Assembly: GCA_963803425.1 (NCBI GenBank)
Contig: CAWDMA010000003.1
Coordinates: 496,001-560,000 of the forward strand
From: DASPWW01 sp963803425
GTDB taxonomy: Bacteria > Actinomycetota > Thermoleophilia > Solirubrobacterales > 70-9
DNA: 64,000 nucleotides
Direction: 5' to 3'
The notes below the pieces were generated by a model that saw only the letters and a list, made by a program, of their open reading frames with translations, did no database searches and was not told the origin of the DNA. Below are positions 57,073 to 64,000 of the stretch, one piece after another; the first letter of the stretch is position 1, and each line of letters opens with the position of its first letter. A program made the position numbers and the translations under genes.

Positions 57073-59029
57073 CGGGCGGCCCGAAGAAGGGCGTCTTCAA
57101 CGGAGCCGCCGCGCCCACGTACGCGACGATCTCGTGGCCGCCCGGGTTGGACTGAATCGGGCGCAGCAGCCAGTTGTTCGTCAGCCACACGTTGCCGGAT
57201 GGGTCGACCGCGACGCCGGTGTTGCGGGTCAGGCCGTCGAAGCCGTACCCGGTATCGGGCGCGATCGGATCGCCGGTGCCGACGCCCTTCGGACAGTGCT
57301 TGGGGCGCGTGCCGCACAGGTTGCCGACCGCCTGGTCCTGGAAGTTGGCCACCCACACGTTGTCGTTTCCGTCCACAGCGATCCCCCACGGCATCAGCGT
57401 GCCGCCGCCCACATAAGGCGAACCGGACGTCGGCTCTCCGGTATCGGCGTCGAGCAGGCTCACCGAGCCGTCCCCGAGGTAGGGGGGCTCGGGCGGCGCG
57501 CACGGGAACAGCACCTGGCCGGAGTTGGCGACCCACACGTTTCCGCGGCTATCCGTCGCCAGCCCCATCGGGCGCCGGATCGTGTCCGAGATCGGCGAGT
57601 TCGCCGCCGGCGTCCCGTCGGGGTTGACGATCGCGACCCGGCTGTTCTGGTTCCCGGACACGAACGCCTGCCCGCGGGAGTTGATCGCGACCCCGAACGG
57701 GCTCTCGATCCCCAGCGGGTCCGACTGGAAGGCGCGCGATGGATCACCGTCGGGATAGATCGTCACCGTGTCGCCGCCGCAGTTCGCGAGCCAGATGTTG
57801 CCGTCGCGGTCGGAGAGCGTTGCCTGAGGCTCGTCGATCGGGCCGGCGACGTAGCCGCCCCCGAACGTCGAGGTGCGGGGCGCGGACAGGGGCTCGCCCT
57901 TGGCGGTGAACTCGGAGACGCTGTTTCGAGGCGGCGGGTCCGTGCACCCGATGCCCTGGAACCCGTAGTTCCCGACCCATACGTGCCCGTCGGGGTCGAG
58001 GCCGATCCCGAAGCCGGCGCCGCTCAGGCCGCCGCCGGTGAACGGCGAGCCCTTCGCGAACCGGCCGTCGGGCTTGAACTTGAACACCTCGTCGCTCGCG
58101 CACTGCGGCACCCGCGGGTCGGCGCCGTAGTTGTAGTTGTTGTTGACCCACAGGTTGCCCTTGCCGTCGATCGCGAACGCGCCGGGGCCGTCGAGGCTGA
58201 TCCCGTCGCCGTCGAAGCGCAGCCCCAGCGTCCAGCCGTCGGGGCGCTCGTCCTGGGGGAGCGCCGGCCGGTAGGGCGTCGGGACCGAGCCCGCGAGCTG
58301 GAACAGGCGCTTCACGTGGTTCCACGGGTTCCGGGCGATCAGCGCGATCGCATCCAGCGTGCCCTTCGGGCGCGGCTCCCCGGCGACCCGCGCCGTCCGG
58401 AGCAGCGACGAGCAGCGGCGGGCCGAGCGCGCGCACCGCGGAAGCATGTTGGCGAGCGAGTTGAAGGTCTCGATCGTCGAGGTCGCCTCGCCGTTTGGCG
58501 GCTGGCGCAGCACCTTGCCGATCCGCCCGGTGCGGACGTTCGCGAGGTTCGCGGCCATCGCCGCGGCGTTCGGCAGTCCCGGCGATGAGCCGGCGATGTC
58601 CCCGCCACTGATGAACTGCGCCAAACCAAATCCTGCGGCGACGGTGGTGCGGTCGTTGACGACAATCCGGGCGGGGAACGGTCGCGTCCCGAGCATCGCC
58701 GCGAGGCGGACGGCATCGGGGCGGCCGACGATCAGGTACAGGGGAGCCTTCGAGTGCCTCGGCGCCCGGTAGCCGATCTCGAACGACCCGTTGCCCCGTG
58801 TGCGTCCCCTGGCGAGCCTGACGGGCTTCGAGGCGGCGGATCCGGCCCGGTACAGCTGCACCCGCTTCGAGCCGAGCCGCTGGCTGCCGCTGACCGCATC
58901 GCCGCGGAGCTTTGCCGCCCCGGCCTGGTCGGCGAGCGCCAAGGATGTCGCGGCGAGCGCCGCCGCGGCGCACAGGACCGCCGCAACCCGCCGTCGGCTC
59001 GCAGACTCACGGGCTCTCGGACCGGCCAT
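57062..59029 (-). CDS. Secreted NHL-repeat beta-propeller protein
   Basis: 655 residues. A signal peptide (to about residue 38, with A-G-A-A) is followed by a domain of about 210 residues without known family, then six or more NHL-like blades such as AFAIDGKGNLWVNNNYNY, IGLDPDGHVWVGNYGFQG, TLSDRDGNIWLANCGGD and GLATDSRGNVWVANSGQ. These match the NHL/streptogramin lyase (Vgb)-type propeller. Enzyme or binding role is unknown. Several Cys pairs fit an extracellular location. It overlaps the molybdoenzyme stop by 11 bp. Confidence 0.82.
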   Translation of the reverse strand: MAGPRARESASRRRVAAVLCAAAALAATSLALADQAGAAKLRGDAVSGSQRLGSKRVQLYRAGSAASKPVRLARGRTRGNGSFEIGYRAPRHSKAPLYLIVGRPDAVRLAAMLGTRPFPARIVVNDRTTVAAGFGLAQFISGGDIAGSSPGLPNAAAMAANLANVRTGRIGKVLRQPPNGEATSTIETFNSLANMLPRCARSARRCSSLLRTARVAGEPRPKGTLDAIALIARNPWNHVKRLFQLAGSVPTPYRPALPQDERPDGWTLGLRFDGDGISLDGPGAFAIDGKGNLWVNNNYNYGADPRVPQCASDEVFKFKPDGRFAKGSPFTGGGLSGAGFGIGLDPDGHVWVGNYGFQGIGCTDPPPRNSVSEFTAKGEPLSAPRTSTFGGGYVAGPIDEPQATLSDRDGNIWLANCGGDTVTIYPDGDPSRAFQSDPLGIESPFGVAINSRGQAFVSGNQNSRVAIVNPDGTPAANSPISDTIRRPMGLATDSRGNVWVANSGQVLFPCAPPEPPYLGDGSVSLLDADTGEPTSGSPYVGGGTLMPWGIAVDGNDNVWVANFQDQAVGNLCGTRPKHCPKGVGTGDPIAPDTGYGFDGLTRNTGVAVDPSGNVWLTNNWLLRPIQSNPGGHEIVAYVGAAAPLKTPFFGPPVRK

Positions 59030-59118
59030 CCTTCACTCCCAGCTTCGTCAGCTCGAGTTCCCCTGCGGCCTCGGAACCTATCGCAGGCACCGGCGCCGGG
59101 GTCTGAAACACTCACCCG

Positions 59119-59853
59119 ATGCCGCGCAGCCGCAGCTACGACCGCGCGCCGGGGGACGTGCGGCCGGTGAAGATCGAGCCCGACTTCGTCCGGACGGCGT
59201 CGGGGTCGGTGCTGTACTCGCAGGGGGAGACGCGGATCATCTGCACCGCCTCCGTGACCGACTCCGTGCCGCGGTGGATGGAGGGCCGCGGCCGCGGGTG
59301 GGTGACAGCCGAGTACGCGATGCTGCCCGCCTCGACGGGAGAGCGAAAGCAGCGCGACGTCAGCCGCGGCCGCCAGGACGGGCGCGGGGTCGAGATCCAG
59401 CGCCTGATCGGCCGCTCCCTGCGCGGCGTCGTCGACATGGGCGCGCTCGGGGAGCGGAGCGTGTACGTCGACTGCGACGTGCTCCAGGCCGACGGGGGGA
59501 CGCGGTGCGCCTCGATCACAGGCGGGTTCGTAGCGCTGCAGCTGGCGCTCGCGAAGCCCGTCTCCGACGGGACGCTGGAGCGGCTTCCGCTGACCGGGTC
59601 GGTGGCGGCGGTCAGCGTCGGGATGGTCGACGGGTCGCCGCTGTGCGACCTCGACTACTCCGAGGACTCCGGAGCGGAGGTGGATGCGAACGTGGTGATG
59701 ACCGGGTCCGGGGGCCTGGTCGAGGTGCAGGCGACCGCCGAGCGCACCCCGCTGGAGCGCGCATCGCTCGACGAGCTGCTGGCGCTGGCCGAGGGTGGGA
59801 TCGCGCGCCTGCGCGAGGCGCAGGAGCGGGTGCTCGGCGAGCTCCCGTCCTGA
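59119..59853 (+). CDS. rph: Ribonuclease PH
   Basis: 244 residues. RPVKIEPDFVRTASGSVLYSQGETRIICTASV opens the RNase PH fold, RGRQDGRGVEIQRLIGRSLRGVVD holds the phosphate-binding Arg region and VYVDCDVLQADGGTRCASITGGFVAL carries the catalytic Asp. It trims the 3' end of tRNA precursors by phosphorolysis, as a hexamer. The TGA overlaps the ATG of rdgB, so both are coupled, an arrangement common in actinobacteria. Confidence 0.93.
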   Translation: MPRSRSYDRAPGDVRPVKIEPDFVRTASGSVLYSQGETRIICTASVTDSVPRWMEGRGRGWVTAEYAMLPASTGERKQRDVSRGRQDGRGVEIQRLIGRSLRGVVDMGALGERSVYVDCDVLQADGGTRCASITGGFVALQLALAKPVSDGTLERLPLTGSVAAVSVGMVDGSPLCDLDYSEDSGAEVDANVVMTGSGGLVEVQATAERTPLERASLDELLALAEGGIARLREAQERVLGELPS

Positions 59854-60434
59854 TGCCGGGGCCCCGGCTGGTGGTGGCTACCCGCAACGATCACAAGCTT
59901 CGCGAGCTCGCCGAGGTGCTCACCGGGTTCGAGCTGGAGCCGCTTCCGGACGACGTCGAGCTGCCGCCGGAGGGCACCGAGAGCTTCGCCGACAACGCGC
60001 TCGTCAAGGCCCGCACCGCGCACGGGGCCACCGGGATCGCCGCGATCGCGGACGACTCCGGGATCGAGGCGCGGGCGCTGGGCGGCGCCCCGGGGGTGCG
60101 CTCGGCGCGGTACGCGGGCCCCGACGCGACCGACGAGCAGAACCTGGGGCTGCTGCTGCGCGCGCTCGACAGGTCGGCCGACCGCCGCGTCGCCTACGTG
60201 TGCGCGCTCGCGTACGTCGGCGACGAGGAGATCGTGGTCGAGGGTCGCTGCGAAGGAGCACTGGCGCCCGAGCCGCGCGGATCCGGCGGGTTCGGCTACG
60301 ACCCGGCGTTCGTCCCGGTCGACACCGGCGCCGGGGACGAGCGGACGATGGCGGAGCTGAGCGCGGAGGAGAAGCATGCGATCAGCCACCGGGGTCGGGC
60401 GGCGCGGAAGCTGGCGGGGCGGCTCGGACCATGA
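59853..60434 (+). CDS. rdgB: dITP/XTP pyrophosphatase (RdgB/HAM1)
   Basis: 193 residues from the ATG overlapping the rph stop. LVVATRNDHKLREL is the SHR-type nucleotide loop, DDSGIEARALGGAPGVRSARYAG the metal-binding acidic region and GSGGFGYDPAFVP plus AISHRGRA the purine specificity parts. It removes dITP, dXTP and related triphosphates from the pool. The stop overlaps the ATG of the transporter (ATGA), so rph, rdgB and the CDF gene form one operon. Confidence 0.93.
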   Translation: MPGPRLVVATRNDHKLRELAEVLTGFELEPLPDDVELPPEGTESFADNALVKARTAHGATGIAAIADDSGIEARALGGAPGVRSARYAGPDATDEQNLGLLLRALDRSADRRVAYVCALAYVGDEEIVVEGRCEGALAPEPRGSGGFGYDPAFVPVDTGAGDERTMAELSAEEKHAISHRGRAARKLAGRLGP

Positions 60435-61345
60435 TCCGCTCCAAGTCGGGAGCGGCCGGGGTCTCGATCGCGTCGAACTCGGTTCTGATCGCGCTGAAGA
60501 TCGCGGCGGGGGCGATCACCGGGTCGATCGCGATCATCACCGAGGCGCTGCACTCGTCGATCGACCTGCTCGCCTCCGTCGTCGCGTTCATCTCGGTCCG
60601 GAAGGCGGCCGAGCCCGCCGACGCGGACCACCCCTACGGCCACGAGAAGGTCGAGAGCCTCGCGGCCGTGATCGAAGGGATGCTGATCGTCGTCGGCGCG
60701 GCCGTGATCGTGTTCGAGGCCACCCGGAGGCTGGTCCACCCTCCCGCGGCGATCGACGCGATCGGGGTGGGGATCGCGGTCGCCGGTGTGTCGACGGTCG
60801 CCAACCTCGGGGTGTCGACGTTCCTGTACAGGCGGGCGAAAGCGCTTCGATCGCCGGCGCTGGAGGGGGACGCCGCGCACCTGCGTACGGACGCGATCAC
60901 CTCGCTGGGGCTGCTGGTCGGGCTGGCGCTCGTCGAGGTGACCGGGGTGGTCTCGTTCGACTCGATCACCGCCCTCTTGATCGCGGTCGCGATCGTGGTT
61001 GCGGGCATCCGGATCCTGACCCGCTCCTCGCGCGCGCTCGTCGACGAGGCGCCGCCGCCGGAGGAGCTCGACCTGATCGAGCAGGCGATCGCCGCTGCGC
61101 GGACGCCCGAGGTGGCCGGCTACCACAAGCTGCGGGCGCGCAGCTCGGGCGGCCACCGCCATATCGACCTGCACGTGCAGTTCCGCTCGGGAACGACGCT
61201 GGAGCGCGCCCACGAGGTGGCGCATGAGCTGCGCGCCGCGATCGAGGCGGCGCTCCCGCAGTCCGACGTGCTGATCCACGTCGAGCCCGAGGGCTCGGTG
61301 ACGCCCGAGGGCGAGGAGCAGCCGCTTCGCCACCGGCGGCTGTAG
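60431..61345 (+). CDS. Cation diffusion facilitator (CDF) transporter
   Basis: 304 residues with six transmembrane helices in about the first 200. The metal motif in TM2 reads HSSID (H41, D45) and the one in TM5 DAAHLRTDAIT; YGHEKVESL gives the TM2-TM3 loop. A cytoplasmic domain (about 205-295) contains GGHRHIDLHVQF and is the dimerisation domain. The H-xxx-D pair in TM2 fits zinc over manganese. It exports metal ions from the cytoplasm in exchange for protons. Co-transcribed with rdgB. Confidence 0.9.
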   Translation: MIRSKSGAAGVSIASNSVLIALKIAAGAITGSIAIITEALHSSIDLLASVVAFISVRKAAEPADADHPYGHEKVESLAAVIEGMLIVVGAAVIVFEATRRLVHPPAAIDAIGVGIAVAGVSTVANLGVSTFLYRRAKALRSPALEGDAAHLRTDAITSLGLLVGLALVEVTGVVSFDSITALLIAVAIVVAGIRILTRSSRALVDEAPPPEELDLIEQAIAAARTPEVAGYHKLRARSSGGHRHIDLHVQFRSGTTLERAHEVAHELRAAIEAALPQSDVLIHVEPEGSVTPEGEEQPLRHRRL

Positions 61346-61359
61346 CAGCGGGCCGGGGG

Positions 61360-61500
61360 CTACAGCAGGTTGACCGAGGCGGCCGCCCCGACCGCCCCGG
61401 CCGTGATCGCGTACCCGGTGTAGCCGTTGATCGCCAGCAGGATCACCGCGATCGCACACAGCGCGATTATCGTCAGCCACGAGGTCCGTGCGGCGGGCAC
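61360..61500 (-). CDS. Small membrane protein, two hydrophobic segments
   Basis: 46 residues from the GTG at 61500; WLTIIALCAIAVILLAINGYTG and YAITAGAVGAAASVN are hydrophobic. No family recognised. Divergent from the roadblock-like gene with 16 bp between start codons. It lies 14 bp past the end of the CDF gene, facing it. No ribosome site, GATATT is 3 nt upstream of the GTG. Confidence 0.5.
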   Translation of the reverse strand: MPAARTSWLTIIALCAIAVILLAINGYTGYAITAGAVGAAASVNLL

Positions 61501-61516
61501 GCCAATATCTTCCCTG

Positions 61517-62125
61517 ATGATGCGAACGGAAGGTGGAGCTCCGAGTGCGACCCGGGCGGCGCCGAGCACGGCGGCCGCCGAGGCCGCCGTGTCGCGGATC
61601 CGCGACATGTCGGGCGACCTGCGCGGGTGCGCGGTGCTCGGCCCGGACGGGGAGGCGCTCGCGGCGAGCGGCGACCGGGAGCGCTGGCACGAGGCCGCCG
61701 CGGTGCTGCTTGGTGCGGCCGACCTGGCCGGGGACGGGCCGGTCGACTCACTCCATATCGCGACCGAGGACGGCGAGGTGTTCGCGGTTCGCGACGGCGA
61801 TATGGCAATGGTCGCCGTCACCGCCCGGTTCGCGCTCGCCTCGTTGACCATGTTCGACATGCGCGCCGTGCTTCGCGATCTCGCCTCCGGCCGCTCCGCC
61901 GCCTCGAACCGCCGCGGAGGGGGGAGCGCTGATGGACAAGCCGCACCGAGTGCTGCTGGACCGGATCGCCGGGTACGCGGACGAGGCCGCCGCCTACCTG
62001 CGTCGCCGCCGGCTCAGCCGGCAGCCGTTCGCGCGGCTGTACTGGTCAGGCGGCCGCTCGCGCGAGTTTCCCGCCGCGACGAAGACGGGGCGGTCGCTGT
62101 TCCTGGCGGCATCACGGGTTATTGA
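61517..62125 (+). CDS. Roadblock/LC7-like domain protein (C-terminus probably frameshifted)
   Basis: 202 residues as read from the ATG at 61517. About 95 residues in the middle (DLRGCAVLGPDGEALAASGD, HIATEDGEVFAVRDGD, MAMVAVTARFALASLTMFDMRAVLRDL) look like the roadblock/LC7 fold that supports GTPase systems in actinobacteria. After residue about 135 the composition turns to Arg/Pro and overlaps the next gene in a different frame for 190 bp. One change in the G run at about 61917-61924 would stop it at the TGA 61930-61932, giving a TGATG overlap with the next gene. So the real protein is probably about 138 residues. Confidence 0.55.
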   Translation: MMRTEGGAPSATRAAPSTAAAEAAVSRIRDMSGDLRGCAVLGPDGEALAASGDRERWHEAAAVLLGAADLAGDGPVDSLHIATEDGEVFAVRDGDMAMVAVTARFALASLTMFDMRAVLRDLASGRSAASNRRGGGSADGQAAPSAAGPDRRVRGRGRRLPASPPAQPAAVRAAVLVRRPLARVSRRDEDGAVAVPGGITGY

Positions 62126-62159
62126 AGTCGGCGTCGAGCGCGAAGCGCGAGGCGACTAG
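61932..62159 (+). CDS. Small protein before tldD, unknown
   Basis: 75 residues, basic, helical start (LLDRIAGYADEAAAYLRRRRL) with an aromatic middle (RQPFARLYWSGGRSREF) and a polar end. No membrane segment and no signal. Not recognised. It is 17 bp before tldD and may be coupled to the roadblock-like gene. It could be a substrate or accessory of the TldD-TldE pair, but I have no motif evidence. Confidence 0.55.
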   Translation: MDKPHRVLLDRIAGYADEAAAYLRRRRLSRQPFARLYWSGGRSREFPAATKTGRSLFLAASRVIEVGVEREARGD

Positions 62160-62176
62160 CTGGTGGGGTCTCAGTG

Positions 62177-63586
62177 ATGACGAAGCCGCACAACGCGTCC
62201 CCACTGGTCGAGCCCGACCTCGCGCAGCGCGTCGTCGCACGCGCGCTGCACAACGGCGGCGATTTCGCGGAGCTGTTCTGCGAGCAGCGCTCCGGGTTCT
62301 CGGTCTCGATCGACGAGTCGCGGATCGAGCGCGCCCAGAGCGGCACCGAGCGCGGCGCCGGCGTCCGCGTCGTCAGCGGCGACACCACCTACTTCTCGCA
62401 TGTCGACGGGCTCGCCGAGCCCGACCTGTTGCGGGCGGCAGACGCCGCCGCCGCAGCGCTATCAGGCGAGCGCGCCGAGCCGCGGCCGCTGTCCGCCGGC
62501 GAGCCGTCGCCTCCGCAGGAGGTCGAGGTGTCGCCCGAGGGCGTCCCGGCGGACCGCAAGGCGGAGATCCTGCGGGCGATGGACGAGCGCGCCCGTGGCG
62601 CGGGCGCCGAGATCTCCCAGGTGCAGGCCTCCTACGCCGAGAACCGCCGCCGCGTCGCGGTCGCGAACTCGGACGGCGTCAACGCGAGCGACGACCGCAC
62701 CCGGGTCCGAGTGGGAGCCCAGGTCGTCGCCCGACGCGGCGACGTCGTCGAGACGGGGTTCGAGACGCTCGGCGCCCACCGCGGGTTCGAGCTGCTCGCG
62801 GACGGCGCGGCGGAGGCGATCGGCGACCAGGCCGCCGCGCAGGCGCTCACCTTGCTCGGCGCCGACCCGGCGCCGGCTGGGACGATGCCGGTCGTGGTCG
62901 GGAAGGGCTTCGGCGGAGTCCTGTTCCACGAGATGACCGGCCACGGGCTCGAGTCGGACGCGATCCAGAAGGGCGCCAGCGTGTACGCGGGGAAGCTCGG
63001 CGAGAAGGTCGCCGAGCCGCTGGTCACCGCGTACGACGACGGCCGCCTCCCGGGCGCCTGGGGCACCGGCGGGATCGACGACGAGGGGACGCCGTCGCGG
63101 AAGACCCCGGTGATCGAGCAGGGCGAAATCACGTCCTACCTATACGACCTCGTCCGGGCGCGCCGCGACGGCGCCGGGTCGACCTCGAACGGGCGGCGCG
63201 AGAGCTTCCGCCACCTGCCGATCCCGCGGATGACCAACACCTACATCGCCCCGGGCGACCCCGAGCCCGAGGACCTGATCGCCGGCGTCACGAGCGGCTT
63301 CTACGCCGTCTCGTTCGCGGGCGGCCAGGTCGACCCCGCGACCGGCGACTTCGTGTTCGGGGTGTCGGAGGGCTACCTGATCGAGGCCGGGAAGGTGACC
63401 AGGCCGTGCCGCGGGGCGACCCTGATCGGGAACTGCCTCGAGGCGCTCGGCCGGATCGACGGTGTGGCGAACGACTTCGAGATCAAGACCGGGTTCTGCG
63501 GGAAGGACGGTCAGCGCGTCCCGGTCGGCACCGGCCAGGGCCATGTCCGGATCGCCGAGCTGACGGTGGGGGGGACGGCGGTGTGA
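62177..63586 (+). CDS. tldD: TldD, zinc metalloprotease subunit
   Basis: 469 residues from the ATG at 62177. GFGGVLFHEMTGHGLESDAI carries the H251-E-xxx-H256 zinc motif, and the C-terminal GFCGKDGQRVPVGTGQGHVRIAELTVGG is typical. The N-terminal domain is the common TldD fold. With TldE it forms a heterodimer that cleaves unfolded small peptides (microcin B17 maturation and CcdA breakdown in E. coli). The motif is intact, so it should be the active partner. The TGA overlaps the tldE ATG. Confidence 0.92.
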   Translation: MTKPHNASPLVEPDLAQRVVARALHNGGDFAELFCEQRSGFSVSIDESRIERAQSGTERGAGVRVVSGDTTYFSHVDGLAEPDLLRAADAAAAALSGERAEPRPLSAGEPSPPQEVEVSPEGVPADRKAEILRAMDERARGAGAEISQVQASYAENRRRVAVANSDGVNASDDRTRVRVGAQVVARRGDVVETGFETLGAHRGFELLADGAAEAIGDQAAAQALTLLGADPAPAGTMPVVVGKGFGGVLFHEMTGHGLESDAIQKGASVYAGKLGEKVAEPLVTAYDDGRLPGAWGTGGIDDEGTPSRKTPVIEQGEITSYLYDLVRARRDGAGSTSNGRRESFRHLPIPRMTNTYIAPGDPEPEDLIAGVTSGFYAVSFAGGQVDPATGDFVFGVSEGYLIEAGKVTRPCRGATLIGNCLEALGRIDGVANDFEIKTGFCGKDGQRVPVGTGQGHVRIAELTVGGTAV

Positions 63587-64000
63587 TGACGGCGAAGCCG
63601 GATCTCGAGTCGCTGGCGGCGAGTGCGCTCGACGCCTCGCTCGCGGCCGGCGCCTCGAACGCCGAGGCGTACGCCCAGGAGGGCGCGGGGATCGAGGTGC
63701 GGGTGTACGAGGGCGAGGTCGAGGCGCTCACCGAGGCCGCGGAGCGCGGGCTCGGCGTGCGGGCGTGGATCGACGGGCGGACCGGGTATGCGTACGGCAC
63801 CGACCTGAGCGACGACGGGGTGCGCGGGATCGCGGCGGCCGCGGTCGAGGCGGCCCGCGTCTCCGACCCGGACGAGTTCGCCGGCCCCGCTGACGCCGGC
63901 ACGGAGCCGAGCCGGATCCCGGGGCTGACCGACCCGGACCTTGCGGAGTGGGACACGGAGCGGAAGGTGGAGCTGGCGCGCGAGGTGGAGGGGGCTGCGC
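63586..64000 (+). CDS. tldE: TldE/PmbA-like subunit, partial (cut by window end)
   Basis: The ATG overlaps the tldD stop (TGATG). The visible 138 residues (SNAEAYAQEGAGIEVRVYEGEVEAL, GLGVRAWIDGRTGYAYGTDLSD) match the N-terminal domain of the TldD/PmbA family. TldE lacks the zinc motif and serves as the non-catalytic partner of TldD; whether this copy has it is beyond the window. Pairing with tldD in one operon is standard. Confidence 0.88.
   Translation, partial: MTAKPDLESLAASALDASLAAGASNAEAYAQEGAGIEVRVYEGEVEALTEAAERGLGVRAWIDGRTGYAYGTDLSDDGVRGIAAAAVEAARVSDPDEFAGPADAGTEPSRIPGLTDPDLAEWDTERKVELAREVEGAA

Noticed and set aside
1..64000. tRNA, rRNA, riboswitch and phage genes
   Set aside because: The intergenic gaps were read by eye for cloverleaf ends and known leader motifs, and the coding regions for integrase, transposase and phage structural genes. 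None was found, though no covariance search could be run.

Overview
The window is about 70% G+C and densely coded on both strands. It looks like chromosomal housekeeping DNA of a high-G+C actinobacterium. A Thermoleophilia/Solirubrobacterales-like organism is my best guess, based on gene content (CysM with a Mec-type JAMM protease, actinobacterial-type transaldolase, AfsR/SARP-type regulator, many small anchored or lipoprotein genes) and on the many GTG starts that lie only 6-10 nt behind a TAnnnT -10 box (leaderless genes). I see no tRNA, rRNA, CRISPR array, insertion sequence or prophage. No gene-free gap exceeds about 215 bp.

Layout. 1-3.7 kb: a lipoprotein fragment at the edge, then cysM, an unknown gene, mec (carrier-protein cysteine synthesis), a GT2 glycosyltransferase and a zinc-ribbon/DUF2007 protein. 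3.7-9.4 kb: a peptidase-like protein, a TetR regulator with a palindromic operator in front of a large secreted protein, a sulfotransferase, DUF1152 and DUF1802. 9.5-14.7 kb (minus strand): an ABC-2 exporter overlapping hyuA and hyuB. 14.8-21 kb: a PYROXD2-like FAD oxidoreductase with CYTH phosphatase, an MhqO/MhqD-like pair, a ROK kinase and an APC permease. 21.1-31.1 kb: sugar metabolism, with zwf divergent from gnd-pgl, then rpiA, tkt, tal, pgi and glk. 31-38 kb: SixA, nadB divergent from an HDAC-family deacetylase, a long coiled-coil protein with a ComEA-like tail, a cupin and a SHOCT protein. 38.1-45.8 kb: two OmpR-type two-component systems with putative secreted target genes (YHYH protein, low-complexity protein, PepSY protein) carrying 11-bp-phased direct repeats. 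45.8-52.4 kb: a sulfatase divergent from a TetR regulator, a broken SanA/DUF218 gene, TsaA/TrmO, a Flp-type pilin, an FMN alpha-hydroxyacid dehydrogenase and small proteins. 52.4-64 kb: a 1,166-residue SARP/ATPase/TPR regulator divergent from a sulfite-oxidase-like molybdoenzyme, an NHL-repeat protein, rph-rdgB-CDF transporter, a roadblock-like cluster and tldD-tldE (tldE is cut by the window end).

Most notable: (1) a family of intergenic stem-loops whose stems change sequence while staying complementary and whose 19-20-nt loop is conserved; (2) 11-bp-phased CTCCCAG boxes with identical spacing to the -10 box upstream of a two-component operon and its neighbour; (3) systematic leaderless promoters, including a nadB/deacetylase pair sharing overlapping -10 boxes; (4) many single-base frameshifts concentrated in gnd, pgl, rpiA and tkt, and a local inversion in the SanA-like gene, which more likely reflect assembly or amplification error than biology. 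All functional calls come from reading motifs by eye; no database search was run.
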